NCBI GenBank assembly: GCA_002943765.1
Contig: PQWQ01000020.1
Coordinates: 372,001-436,000 of the forward strand
Length of the DNA stretch: 64,000 nucleotides
Reading direction: 5' to 3'
Source: Psoroptes ovis
Taxonomy: Eukaryota; Arthropoda; Arachnida; Sarcoptiformes; Psoroptidae
Position 1 is the stretch's first letter, and each line of letters begins with the position of its first letter. The notes beneath the pieces are model-generated. The model did not search any database. It worked only from the letters and a program-made list of their open reading frames with translations, and was not told where the DNA came from. Shown one piece after another: positions 35,749 to 50,700 of the stretch. A program made the translations under genes and the position numbers.

Positions 35749-38700
35749 TCAAAATGATTTCAAATGATTCATATGATGATGATGATCATATGATGAATTT
35801 GAATTATGATTTCGAATAATATGATTATGTTGATGATGATGATTGTTTGATGATGTTGATGACAAATCAATCATAAATGATTCATTTATCGAACGAATCA
35901 TTGATGCGTTTGTTGTTGTTAATATTGATGCATTATTGGTTGTCGTCATTGTTGCTGATATTGCATTTGATTGTAACTGTTGTTGTTGTTGTTGTTGTTG
36001 TACATTTAATGATTCTTGACGACATTTCGTATATAAATCAATAAAATTCAATTGATTTGTCATTGTTGTTGTTGTTGTTGATGTTTCCAAAATCATATTA
36101 TTATTATTATGTTGACGATTTACGTTCCATTTACCAATTTTCGGTGATTGTTGTTGTTGTTGTTGTTGCTCATTGTTCATTTGTTTATTTTGTTGTTGTT
36201 GTTGTTGCTCATTGTTCATTTGTTTATTTTGTTGTTGTTGTTGTTGCTCGATTATTGATCGTTTATTATTATCATTATTATTTTGACGAGTACCATTCTT
36301 GGTTCTCGATTTCCTTGGTTGTTTTAATTTTTTTGGACTATCTACACGCAATTTTCGATTATTTTTATTATTATTATTGCACTGAATCGATATCGGCGGT
36401 GGTGGTGGTGGTGCTGGTGCTGGCGATAGTGGTGATGGTGATGGTGATGGCGATGTTTTACCAACAACTTCAATAATCGATGAAATCGATGATGATGGTG
36501 ATGATGATCCGGATGAAATCGATGGTGATAATGTTGAAGATGGTGGCAGCAAGGCTTGGTTCGGCTGTTGAATTGATGAGTTTACACATTTATTATTATT
36601 CGATGATAATATTGATGATCTTGACCCACTGATTATGGGTGCATTTGTGGTCAAACAGGAACTATTATCATCATCATCTTCTTGTTCATCTTCATCTGAA
36701 ATGTTTACATTTTGTTCATTATTATTCGAATTACGATTACGATTATTATGATCATCATCAGCATCTTCCTCCTCATCACTGATGCGGTCATAGTCTTTCA
36801 ATTTATCGGCTGCTTCCAATGATTTCCGATGCATACCTATGAAATATATTCATCAAATCAATCAATGTAAAATCAAATCAAATATGAGAAGCTATTAAAA
36901 GGTGGAAACATACCTAAAAGCCAAGGTGCACATGAATCACTTTCATCACTATCACGACTTGATTTCAATATGCTTTCAGGCAATGGTAATGAATGGCGTA
37001 CCATCGCACCGTAAAGACCATATTCGGCCATAATCGTACTTTTACCCCAACATTTTTCCGTTTTTCGCCATTTGGCTCGACGATTTTGGAACCAAACCTA
37101 AAATTCAATATTTACCACAGAGAATTATTAAATTATATTTTATTCTATGAAAATTTTCAAACGTTTATCATCATCATCATGATCATCATAGTCATAATGC
37201 ATCAATGAACACACACACACATAAGCCCAACAAACAAAGATCGATTGATCGAATGAATCGCTCGATAAATTCAACTTAAATGATTATGATCATTTTCTAT
37301 TATATCAATTGTCATTTGGCTTCATTTCAACGATTTCAACGACATTTTTACATCATTATCGAATAATAATATCATCTTGTTATTAGCTTGTCCGAAAAGT
37401 TCATTCGGCTTTATCGATCGGAGTTGCACATGAAAATCGGCCATAACTTTTCGGACAACCTAATATTATTATTATTATAGGAACTACAATTGTTCATGGA
37501 TTTACAAAACAGTTTAAACGAGGACAAAAAAGAGGATTAATCAAATTTTTTTTTGTTCAAATGGTTGAATGGCTGAAATACGATATATTCTCATTTGATT
37601 TCGATATCGTATTTGTGTGCGGAATATATACACCAGAATATCGAAATAAATAAATACTTGAAATGATTTTGATTTCGATATTATGGAACACAACTACTAA
37701 ATGCAAAATATAAAAAAAACAAGGAAACATTTGTGAAATGTCAATTCAAATCCAAATATAAATAAATAAATAAATGTACTTTTAATCTAATAATATGAAC
37801 CCGATGATAGTTCGTTTGAATGAGAATCGAATGAATCGAGTTTTCATTGTGTATTCATCATTGAATTCAATTCAATGATGAATAAGATATAAATATCAAT
37901 TATGGTTCCATAGTTTCAATTGAAAGAATGATGAAAAAAAAAACTAATTTACGAACATTTTACTATTATCGTAATTTGTATTTGTATTATTTGTGTACCA
38001 CCACACACCAATTTCAATGCAAAAGCTTGTAACAAATTTAATCTTTTAAATTTTTATTTCATTTTTTCATTTTAAAATTGAATCAATTGAGAGACTCATA
38101 AGGGAAAGGAGAGAAAAAAAATGAGCTAAGCTGAATTCAATTGCTAAATTCAATTGAAATTGAATTGACATTTGGGTTGATTTGGTAAATAATAATAATA
38201 ATAATAAATAATAATAATAAATGATTATGATGATTTCAACTTAATATTTATTTCATTAATATAATTCAAAAAAAAAAGAAAAAAAATGTCAATTCAATTT
38301 CAATGAAAAACAAATTTCATTTGTTAAATGATGATGATGTTTTTCTGATTTTTGAGCTCCAAAACGATCATCATTCACTTGAAATATATATTTGAAACAT
38401 TGAAAAATCAATAATTTCAATGAAATTTTCAAAAACAAATTATTTCAATGCTCGTTTTTTTCGATTCAAAAATAAATAATTTCATATATTTATATAAATC
38501 AAACACAGATAATTCAATTATGGGCTTCAATTTCTATGATTCTGATTTCACACACACACACACACACACAAGATAAATTGATATATTATCATTTCTATTA
38601 GGTTGTCCGAAAAGTTTTGGCCGATTTTCATTCGGCAACTTTATTGATTAAGCCGAATGAACTTTTCGAACAACCTAATATATTTTATTTCTAAACCACA

Positions 38701-41700
38701 AATAAACTTAAACTAAATAATGAATAATACACTAAATAGATGAATCTATTAAATAAATTATAATGGAACATCGAAGGAGATGCTCAAAAAATTACAATTA
38801 ATAACATTTAAGATGGTAGATAAATGAAATAATAATAATAATGTTAATGTAAAAAAACCATATAACAATAATCAACTAAGAAAAAAAAAAATAATTTGAG
38901 ATAATTTCATTATCTTCTTGATATACAAATCTATTCATTCATTCACTGCAATTCATTGCTATTCATTGAATCGTTTAGCTTAAATGATTATTATTATTAT
39001 TATTTCATTAAATATACACATGACAACAACGAACAACAACAACAAATTTAATAATGTTCATTTTTTTTTTTGATGTATTAGATTGTCCGGAAAGTTTTGG
39101 CCGGTTATATCGCAGAAAATAATTGGAAAATCGACAAAAACTTTTCGGACAACCTAATAATTGTTGTTGTTGTTGTTGATGATAATGAACGAATGAAAGA
39201 AAATTCATTCATTCAAATGATTCCAAATGAATTAATATACCAAAATTGGAATAAAAGACGGGAAAAAATTCAATTTTCAGATCATTAATTCGAGAATGGT
39301 TTAGATATATTCATCTCTATTTTTAAATTAAGAATTAAACAATTTTAGATTACATTCAATGAAATTAACTTGAGCACTCATTTGTGTGTGTGTGTGCAAT
39401 CACACCAGTAGTGTGGTTCCAAGAACATTCCAAAGCATTTTAATGGTGCATTTAATGGCATTTAATTCCATGTCTAACATGGATGTATGTGGGCAGATTT
39501 ACTTAAGAATAAATCTACGAAGATGTTCGGAAAATGATTGAATTGGATTGAATTCATTGATTAAACTCATTGATTTAACTCTTTGATTACTACACAATAA
39601 GAATAATAACAATGAAAATTACCTGAATACGATCTTCGGGTAAATCCGTTTTCAATGACAACATTTCTCTTGCATAAACATCGGGATAGTGAGCATCTTT
39701 GAATGCTTTTTCCAATTCTTCAAGTTGATAGCTGGTGAATATTGTTCTATATCAATAAATAATGGAATAAATAATAATTAGTTCGTTTGATTAATCATCA
39801 TTACAATAACAACAATGACAACAACAACAACAATAACAAAACTATATTCTTTGAATGCCTAATGGCTATTTTAATAATCATATATTTTCTATCAGAATCA
39901 TTATTTATTGATCATTGATTATTATTATTATCATTATTATTATTTATCAATAATAAATAATAATAATCACACTCTGTTGACTTCAATTTGTTCGAATACA
40001 GTGTGTTTCAAGTTAATTATTTTTGATTATTATTTTTCATTTGAATGAATAATAACTGATATCTTGTATTCATATGAATGAACAAATATATATATTAGGT
40101 TACTGTCCGAAAAGTTCATTCGGCTTAATCGAATAGAGTTGCCACATGAAAATCGGCCAAAACTTTTCGGACAACCTAATATATTTTCGAGCTGTCGATG
40201 CCGATGTCGATGTCAATGATAAACAATACAGGCGTGTGCATTTATTAAAATAATCATAACCATCGCCATCATCATCATCATCATTATTTTCGAATGTCGC
40301 GTGTCCTTTTTGAACAAAAATTTTCATTATTTTCATTCAATGAATTCTGAATTTTCATTAGGGATATGTGTAAGTATGGTACGTATGTATGTATGGGTTT
40401 GCAATATGCTTTTTCGTAGAGTTTCATTCGGAATTCAATTCAATTCATTGATGATCGTGTGTATGTGAATGAATGAACACAACAATAAGTTCATTTATCG
40501 ATTTGATGTTCACAAATGACAGTTATTATTGCAAATCATTTGTTTATTAGTGATTCTGTCCATGTGTCGATAGGTCGATGTTGATGATTGAAGAGTGTTG
40601 GAGATGGTTGGATTTTCACCATCGAAAATTTTCAATCAGACTGCTTCAAAGGTGTCATCACAGTCGATCGGTCGATATTTTTTCGCCCTTTATTCATTCA
40701 AACATTCAAAAACAAACACATTCATACATCCAATCAACCGATCAATGAATTTTTTTTTTCATTTTTTCAAAATTCAAAATTTTCAATGCTTTTCGTTTGT
40801 TCAATTTAAGCTATGAATCAGACAAATTGTCAAATTTTTTTCCACCAATTCACTGTCATTGCTTTTGCCTAATTGGTTTTAGCAGCAGCAGCAGTATTAA
40901 TCATAATAATTGGTGATAGCAGCAGCAGCAGCAGCAGCAGCAGTACTGCTTTATCAATGAATTGACTCAATGATTGACAGTTTTAATTAGTGCCTTTGAT
41001 AAAATAATGAGATTTTCTTTGCTATTAGGTTGTCCGAAAAGTTTTAGCCGATTTTCATTCGGCAACACCGATTGATTAAGCCGAATGAACTTTTCGGACA
41101 GCCTAATATATTTTCATATAATTCATTATTATTTGTTGTTTTTAGTCATTATTATTATTATTATTAGTATTTCAATTTATTAATATGTAAAATTATTTTC
41201 ATTCATTATTTTCAATTATTATCCTCATAATACAATTCAATTTTTGCTTTTGATGAAAACAAAAAAAAATGATGAATGAATACAATGAATGAATGTATTT
41301 GAATTGAAATAATTCAACATTGACGTTCAATTAAACTAATTACGTTCATTTTCACTTCATTTCATTATTATTATTATTATTAGGTTGTCCTCAAAGTTCT
41401 TGCCGATTTTCCAATAATTTTCTACGATATAATCGGCAATAACTTTTCGGACAACCTAATATTTTATTCCTTCCTTCATTCATTCATTTCATTTCGATTC
41501 AATTCCAACATTCATTTGTGTATTTAGCTCATTTAATTGATGGAGAAAAATTCATTTCATTTCATTTTTTTTTTTTTTGTTTGATCAACCAATTCAATTT
41601 GAATGAATGAATGAGTGGAATTGAATTGAATTTGTATGAATAATTGACTTTTAGTTTTTTTTTGGCCAAATGAATTTGGCAAATATTCAGGGACTAAAGC

Positions 41701-44700
41701 ATGGTGCCAAAAATATTTGTTCATTTTAGTCAAATATTATTAATTCACAAATTAATTAATTAGATTAATTGATTTAACTTTGTTTTTGAATGAATCTTTC
41801 ACTTGTCAAAGTCAATGAAATATTTCAATGAAATAATTCATGGAATTCATTTACCTGTGTCGCCGTTTCTTTTTCTTCTTTTTCCCACCACCACCGGTAC
41901 CACCGACCATATTTCCACTATTTCCACCGGTTCCGCCGAAATTTTCACCATTTTCGTCGCTGTTATTCGTGTTGTTTGCAATAGCAATAGCAGCAGCAGC
42001 TGCTGCTGCTGCTGCAGCCGCTTGTAGCTGAAAATGTTGATGTTGACCATTGGATTTCGGGTCCACCAATGTTGAATGCGAATGATGCTTGTGCTGTTGA
42101 TGATGTGTTTGTGTTTGATGATTCGTATGATGATTGGTCGATGATGATGACAACCGGTTAGTGAATTCGTTGATGAAATTTCCTATGTTTTACGGGAGAA
42201 TAGAAGAAAAAATAGAAAGATTTGAAAATACCAAAATGTCAAATATTCAAGGCCTAGATGAACCATGACGAATTTTAATTTGAAATTAAATCTATTCAAA
42301 CAAACATATTCAAAACAAAATTCAAATGAGTTTTTGAATTTTAGCCAAGCTCACACACACATATGTTTACATATTTTATTGTATTAAATTTTTGTAAATT
42401 TTGATGAAAACAATGCATTCAAAGCCTTAAACAAACAAATAAATAAATGAACATTTTCAGTGAGGAAAATGGAAAATTCATTGGAATTTTTTTTTTCATA
42501 TTTTCGCACCAATAATAACACATTCAAAAAAAAAAAAAAAAACAAAAAAAAACATTGAATTTTTATTAAAATTCATGAATTTCAATAATTTTTTCGTCGT
42601 AATTCAATGAGCAAAAAGCTATTCTAAAATTCTAAAAAAAAAAATGAAAATTTCAAAATTTCTGGCCAATTCAACACTATTATTATTATATTAATAAACC
42701 AGAAAATTTCATTTTGACAGAATAAATAAATAAAATAATAATAAAATGGAATTCCATTCACAATTTCACAATTTTCATTGGAATTTCGCCGATTATTATT
42801 ATACGATTATTAATAGAAATAATAATAATAAACAGACAAACACACACACACACACACAAACACATACAGAAATCGTCTCATATTATATTTTGAACGATAA
42901 TAATGAAATAATTCAGTTAATAATAGTAATAATAATAATAATAATAATTTCATTATTATTCAAAGAATTTCATCAGATTCTTTGCTTTAAAATAATAAAT
43001 TTTTCTGAAAAAAATTTTGAATTCAAATATTAATTTGAACCAAATATCACATATCACATATCACATCAAAAGCATGTATAATAATAAGCGTATTTTAGTA
43101 TTATAATGTCCACACACACATGAAATTCCTTTTTTCATTTATTATTATTTTGAATAAGAATCCGATAGAATTGAAAGCTTGAATCGAAATTCTCATGAAT
43201 TTGTGATTTAATATTAATATTTTCCGAATAATAATAATAATACAAAAGGAATATATAATTCCACTAATAATAATATTCATTGCCCATATTATCATCACGG
43301 CTATTATTTAAACATTTTTTTGGCCATTTAATTTTATGAAATAATGGCCGAAAATATTTTTATCTTTTTCAAAATTATTATTCATATTGCTCAAGTATTT
43401 CAAATATGCAGCAGCTATTATTCGCACAATATTTGCTGAATAAAAAAAAAATTTTGAACAAATTCTTCTTCTTCGAAAAAAATCGATCAATAAATTGATT
43501 TCAAATAATAATCGAATTGAATAGAATAACAGTCATTGAATAATAATAATAGAAATGTTCATGGACAGATATAATAATAATAATAATAATAATTTATGAT
43601 GTTTTAATATTATTGAATATAATATACGAAAAAAAAATCTAAACTAATTTTCATATTAAGTACATTTTTTTTTTTTTGTTTCGTAGGCGAATGAATGAAA
43701 TGAATTGTGGATAAATGTGTGTTATTAACAAACTAAATAATAATGCAATGAAAATCAATTGAATTGAAAATGGATTGAAAAATGGTCTTAAAATGGATTA
43801 TTTTTTTCTCCCATATTTTTCAATATTGAATTCATTCACAAGTGTTAATAATCGTTAATAATGATGAATATTTATGCCGTTATTGTAAATGTGGGTGTTT
43901 TCCACAATTTAACAAGCAAGCGAGCTTAAAATTGAAAAAATTAAAAAAAAATGATCAATGATATTTAATCAGGCAATAAATATGTTGCCTAATATAAAGG
44001 TGTGAATATGAATCAGTGCGAATTACATGCATCCAACCATTTAGCCATCGATTAATATTCATTCATTAATAGGTGATTTATCATTTAGACTTGAAGAGGT
44101 AGAATTTTAGAGGTATTTATTAGAGGTTATTTAGCAATGGCTGGCTGGCTGGTTGGCTACTAATAATTAATTATTATTACCCCTGAAATCAAAAAAAAAA
44201 AAAAAAAAAAATCGATGATCACGCATTTGATTTTGGAAAAAAATTCGAAAATTTCAATTTTACAAATCATGTATAATGATCATCATTATTACTTCGGAGC
44301 AGATGATTTATAATAATCGAACACAGAAATATGTTTGGCATTCTTCGTTTCAGCACACAAAGAATACACGATTGAAATTCATATTCACTCTAAATATTCA
44401 ATGTCTGAAAATAATAATAATCATATTAGCTTTGAAATGCTTTGAATATTAATATGAATTCAATCTACATTCATATTTAATAGCTCGTTATTGCTATTAA
44501 ATGATAATAATGAATTGAATGCGTGATTTAAATTCTGGAAAAGAAAAATTCTAAATTAATTTTTTTCATTTTTTCTGGTTTAGTTATGGTTTCGATTATA
44601 AAACGAAATAATAATAATAATAATGAATTCAATTTGAATCAATTTCAATTTTGGGAATTTCAAATATATATAATGAAACTGTTTTTTGATAATTTTGTTC

Positions 44701-47700
44701 AAAAATACTTTGGTGAAAATACATTATTATCCGATTCAAAATAATCGGATAATAATAAATAATAATTCTTTCGAATACAAATTGGTTATTTTATTCTTTT
44801 TTTTTGTAATTCTTTGTTCGTATTTTTTCCCCTGGTAATTTCAATAATTTGTGGTCAACGGTTTTTCAGTGATGGAAGAAAATTAGTCCAAATTCGAGAA
44901 GAATCGTAGCCAATAATCGAATGGAATCGGAAATGATTCCTCGATATTATGATCATCAAAGATACGGCTAAGACCTTATTTTGCAATTCGCTGGTCAAAA
45001 TTAAACTTTACACAAAAATAACGGCTAAATAATCAAGTTTTAATACGTCAATGCAACATCACATACAGATCGAAAAACGTATTACTACGTGGCCCCAGAA
45101 ATCTCATAGCAATTCCCGATTGAAAATGAGGCATCATCATCTAAGCATAGTATTTCAAATGTACAAAAAATGCACTTAGATTTCTTTTTCTTTCATTTCA
45201 ACGATGATGTAAAATTGTTATGATTATTTTACAAATAATCATCATGATCATCATCATCATCAATTTACATGCATGGATTGGCTGCCAATCAAATTTAAAA
45301 TTTTGTTATTTTTCAATTATAATAATATTATTCATTTACAAATCATCAATTTGTCTATTTTTCAATTTTTTCAAAAAAAGTATTTAAAACCGATCTGAAT
45401 AATGGAAAATTGATGAAAATTATTATCAAAACACTTGAAAATTTTGTTATTTTTCCAATTTTGGCAAAAAAAAAAAAAAAAAAAAAAAAATTTAATCAAA
45501 AATGTTTAAATCTCTTTGTTTGCATGCACTCAAATAAACACAGACACACAGGTAAATCTACCTTTGTAACAAATTGAAAATTTCAAATTTTATTCAAAAG
45601 ATTTATTCAACATTTTTCACATCAAAATACCTGTTTAACGAAGCATTTTGTGCAAATTTTCAAAAATAAATTCAAATAAATAAATAAATGTATAAATCAA
45701 TTGAGGATGCTCTCAAGTATTTGATAGCAAAGTAAATTTAAATATAATTGAAATATATTCAAAAATGTTACTCTGAAATGATTCGATGAATAAACATGCA
45801 TGCATTCATTATATATTTGCCTGAATTATTTAAAATTATTCAAAGCCTCAATTTACCCAGAGTGTTTTGTGTGTGATGAGAACATCTTTATTATTATCAT
45901 CGACGAAAATATATATCAATTTTCAATATGAAAAATTGTTTCAATTTACTTTGATTTATTTTCGTTTTCTTGCCATTAGAAACAGGCTGAAAATTGAATT
46001 GAAAAATTTCAAATTGAAACAAGTGCAAAAAATAAATAAAAAAAATATTGGAAATTATTCATATAGACTCTTTTAAAAGCAGCAGCAGCAGCAGCTTGAA
46101 TTTGAAATTATTTAATTTGATTTTCATTTTGATTTTCTTCTGTATGTAGCACACATAATGCCATGTGTAAATATTTACTTACTATCGAAAATTGAATAAA
46201 AATTAAGAAAAAATTAAAATTAGAATTAGAAAGGAAAAACACTTGTATTTGAGTTTCTTCTCTTTGATTGATTCAATTCAAATTGAAATTCAAAATTGAA
46301 TTCAATTGTTTCAAATCAAATTTCTGAATATTTCAAATTGACTTTGTCTATAATTTTTTTAATAGGAATAATGATAATAATAATAATGATAGAAACAAGT
46401 TTTCTTCACTGATTAAAATTTGGATGAAAATAATTTTTTTAGGCTGTCCGAAAAGTTTTAGCCGATTTTCATGCACAACTCTATTCGATTAAGCCGAATG
46501 AACTTTTCGGACAGTTCTAATATTTTTTAATCTTTACTCACTCACTTCAAATCAATTATTGAATTTCTTACAATGTTTTTTAAAAGTGTGTTTGAACACT
46601 AACAAAGTTTGAACAATTAATAATCGAACGATAATAATGACTAATCTTTGAATGATGATTGAATAAATTGAATGAATTCAATTTTCAATTCATTTTGATT
46701 CATTCATTTTGATCATTTTCCATATTTAAACATTTATTTATTTTAATAATAATTGAATTATCATTGAATTAATCGAATCAATCATTCGAACATGTCAATA
46801 TAATTTATTATTATCATTATTTTAAATTATTAAAAAAAAATCCGGATATATTTTTAAATTTGAAATTTCGAAAATAATAAAATTGATAATTGATTTGATC
46901 AATGTTTTTAAAATTTCTGATTTCAAGTATTTCAGAATTAATCGATTTGGAAAATCGACAATTAAAATTAATTTTGTTTTTAAAAAATGTTTTTTAGAAT
47001 GAAACATTTTCGAAAAGAGAAGATGTTCAATATTGAACTCACAATTCAAAGATACACAAAGATTTCAATTAAAATTTGTTTTAAAAAAATTATTTCTACC
47101 AAAAACTATTACAGTGACATTATTTTTGATTCAAAAAAGAGAATTGAATTGAATTTCAACATTGATTTCAATGGAGAAATAAATGATTTCATTTCAATCA
47201 TTTAATTTCATTAATTTCAAATCATTTGTACAACAAAACGAAATCAACAGTCTTAATGGACAATGATTTTTTGAAATTTCAATCATTAATTGAAAATAAG
47301 AATAATAATGATTTTCAATTTGAAATTTGAAAATTTCAAAAAACAAAATTTCATCAATTTTGAAATCATTAGTAATCATTGTATGTGATGGTAAAAATCG
47401 TCATTAATGAAGATATATATTTCTCAATTAATGTTCATTTAACGATTTAATGAATCGAAATAGTAAAGTGAGCATTGATTTTCACAAAAATTAATGCATT
47501 CAATTCTTGTAGATCATTAAAATAGTCCTCAATGCATTAGTAATAATTTACATCGAAATGGTGTAGAATCGATACATTCACTTGCCAATTAATCAATTAT
47601 TCAATCGATTATCAACAAAAATTGATTGAATTTTTGACAGGTTTTTATTTCGAATGAATAAATAAAGAGACTATAGTTTAAATTCTAAGAAAGTCAATTT

Positions 47701-50700
47701 TTTGAAAGGTTAAGCGTGTTAAGCATGTATTTCTGTCATTTCAATTCAATTCAATAATTTTCAATAAAGCTTTCATGTCAATCAATCAACTAGCAACAGT
47801 AGTTGGTCATAATTATTGAAAATGAACAAGTGGTGATGATGATGATGGTGATGATGGTCAAATGTCGAATTGTGGTGGTTAAGTAAATAAATAAATCGAA
47901 TAAATGAATTGTGTTGAAATTTGTAAACAAGGACAAGTCACTTCAATGTATATTCTCAATTGAGTTTATTTATTTATTTGTTTACTTTGAAATATTTTCC
48001 TATGTAACAATTTTCTCTATTTGTAACAATTTACTCAAATATACGATTCAAATGTAAACAATCAATTTACATTTTTTTTCAAATTATCAAAACTTAATGA
48101 ATTAATATAATAGGTTGTCCGGAAAGTTTTGACCGATTTTCATGTAGCAACTCTATTCGATTAAGCCGAATGAACTTTTCGGGCAAACACTAATATTTTG
48201 TCTGACATTTTTTCTATGATGATTTTTATATGTGCAATATTTCCATAAATATTGCATTGGACAAGATTCTCAACAGCCAAAGATAATCAAAAACCACCAA
48301 TGAATTTTCTCCAATTACTATGTGTTATCTAGTTTTGATTATTATCATTTCGACACATCAACATTCTAATGAATAAATGAATGAATGGAAATGGTAAAAA
48401 AATTGATTTTTCAACAAATTAATTGACTAATAATTGAATATTTTTTCAATTCAATTCAGCTCAATTCAGAGCAAAAATTTCACTCAGAGTAATTGTTTGT
48501 AACGTTGAATAGGCCGCATACTGGGCCCATACCCGAGCACACATTTTCCCCATTTCGATTCTCAAATGATTCATTTTGCTGAAACCAATCAATGTGAAGC
48601 ATATTTGTCACTTGACTTGTATTTGGTAATGATGATTTTCAATGATGGCAAATGGAGATAATCAAAACAATTATTAGCGATTTACATGGTCATTTTTGCC
48701 ACAGTCATTGAATGTGTGAATCGAATTGAGTTTATTCATTATTTTTCGGGGCCAAAATTGAACATTTTAAATTTTGAATTTTTGAATTATTATTCATTGA
48801 ATTGAATCTGGGAAATTTTTCAAAAATTGAAATCCTCAACAATAAATTTGAATACAATGACATACAATGCCATACAACGTAATTGTCAAAAGATAATCGA
48901 TTGAGAGAATCACTGGTCATTGATGATGATTGGTGGATCATCATCGTTCGAAATTTCGATCCAATTTTCAAAGTGATAATCAGTCTATTGTTCGTCAAAT
49001 TGTGTCATCACAATTTGATTGAATTGTCTTATCATCATCATCATTATTGTATTCATTGAAAAATGATTGTCAAATTCAATTTGACAATTTTTTTGGACTG
49101 GTAAATTGTTGGTGAATGTATTTTGAAGACTATTGTTGGATTGCTTTCATTCAAAGATTTTTGAAAATACATGAAAATGTGATAAATTCACTGAAAATAC
49201 AATCAAATAAATACACAGAAATTTGATTTTGATTTGTCGTCGTTTCAGGCCTTTATATACACATTGATGACATACAATTGACAATAACGTGTAAATTGAA
49301 TTTGAAAATCTTTTCTTTATCATTTTTCACACAATTTGATTTAAATCAAATGTGACATTCATGTATTTTTCATTCATTTCAATCGAATCAAATGAATGAT
49401 TTCAATCATTTGAATGGATAATATGGAAAAATGATATAAATCATAAATCGTTTATCTTCAAATTTGCTTAGTTAGTTTGTCAAAATGTTCAAAAATAATC
49501 AATTCAATCAATGAATAAAAATTGATCAATAATCTTGTCAAAGTCAATGGATTTTCAATCAAAGTTTAAAGTGACTGTAAATTTAATGAATGAATAAATT
49601 GAATTGAATCAAATCGAATCGATTCAATTGAATTATTGAATGGCATTGAATTTTGTATTTACGAAAAATGAAAATACAAAAGACACATTTAACACAATTT
49701 ATACAACAATAATACAATCAATCAACAATCAAACAACAATAACCCTAGTAAGGTGGTAGTTTAGTTTAGGTATTTAAATAATGAATTGAATTTAAATTTG
49801 AATCGAATTGAATGATGATTTGAGATTTAAATATTCAATTCAAATGTTCATCATTTGTCATTCGGGTAGGAAACAATAGCCTTACAAACATTCATATTTT
49901 AAAATATTCAAAAATCACTCCTTAAATGTTTTTGTCACCTTTTACACCACCCTACACCATCAAAAACCTCTTAATTCATTTGAAATATTTGAATAATTTG
50001 TCACATAGAATAATAATGGAAATAATAATCAAAATAACATACCCGCTGATGTCACTGTTGTTGAACAATTCAACAATTTTGTATCATTCAATTTCATTGA
50101 AATTTCATTATTTGCATTTGCATTCGTTACAGTGTTGACAACGAAAGGATTAAATAATGTTACATTGTTATTATTATTATTTGTGCAAAGGCTATTGTTA
50201 TCAATGTTATTGACAACAGTATTTACAAATGTTTTTGAATTTAAATTCAAATTATTTAAATGTTGATTACTAAAGGGTTGATGTGAATGTTGATTGGTGC
50301 TATTGCTTAAATGATGATTTTGATTATGATGATGATTACCAACCGATGAAATGAATGCAGCTGCAGCTGAGCTAAAATATGGAATCGATGTAGTAGTCGT
50401 AGGGGTTGAAAGGGTTATTGATGCGGATGCAGCCGTAGTTGATGAATTATTCGATGATGATGTGGTTGGTGGAAAATAAATTGATGAAAAATTGGTCAGC
50501 AAATCATTATTATTTGAAGGGTTATTGTTTTTGTTGTGGTTGTTGACCAAATTATTTACATTTAATGAATTATTATTATTACTTTTATTATTAGGATTAT
50601 TGTTTGCATTGATTGAAAATATTTCAATCAATTTTGTTGATGATAGCTGGTGTTGGCCACCAACGGCAGCACCAGCGGAATAATCATTATGTGATGTAAC

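Larger units (their letters stand above)
42183..50042 (-). other. Vsx intron 1, 7.86 kb
   Basis: Mostly AT-rich simple sequence with two type B MITEs and a 25-base poly(A) run at 45466-45490. Two higher-complexity islands stand out at about 44860-45140 and 48500-48620 and are candidates for regulatory elements. I find no gene inside it. Confidence 0.5.

Noticed and set aside
36057..36476. 139-codon frame opposite the Vsx last exon, Val/Tyr-rich
   Set aside because: It is the complement of Gln/Asn codon repeats and has no independent signal.
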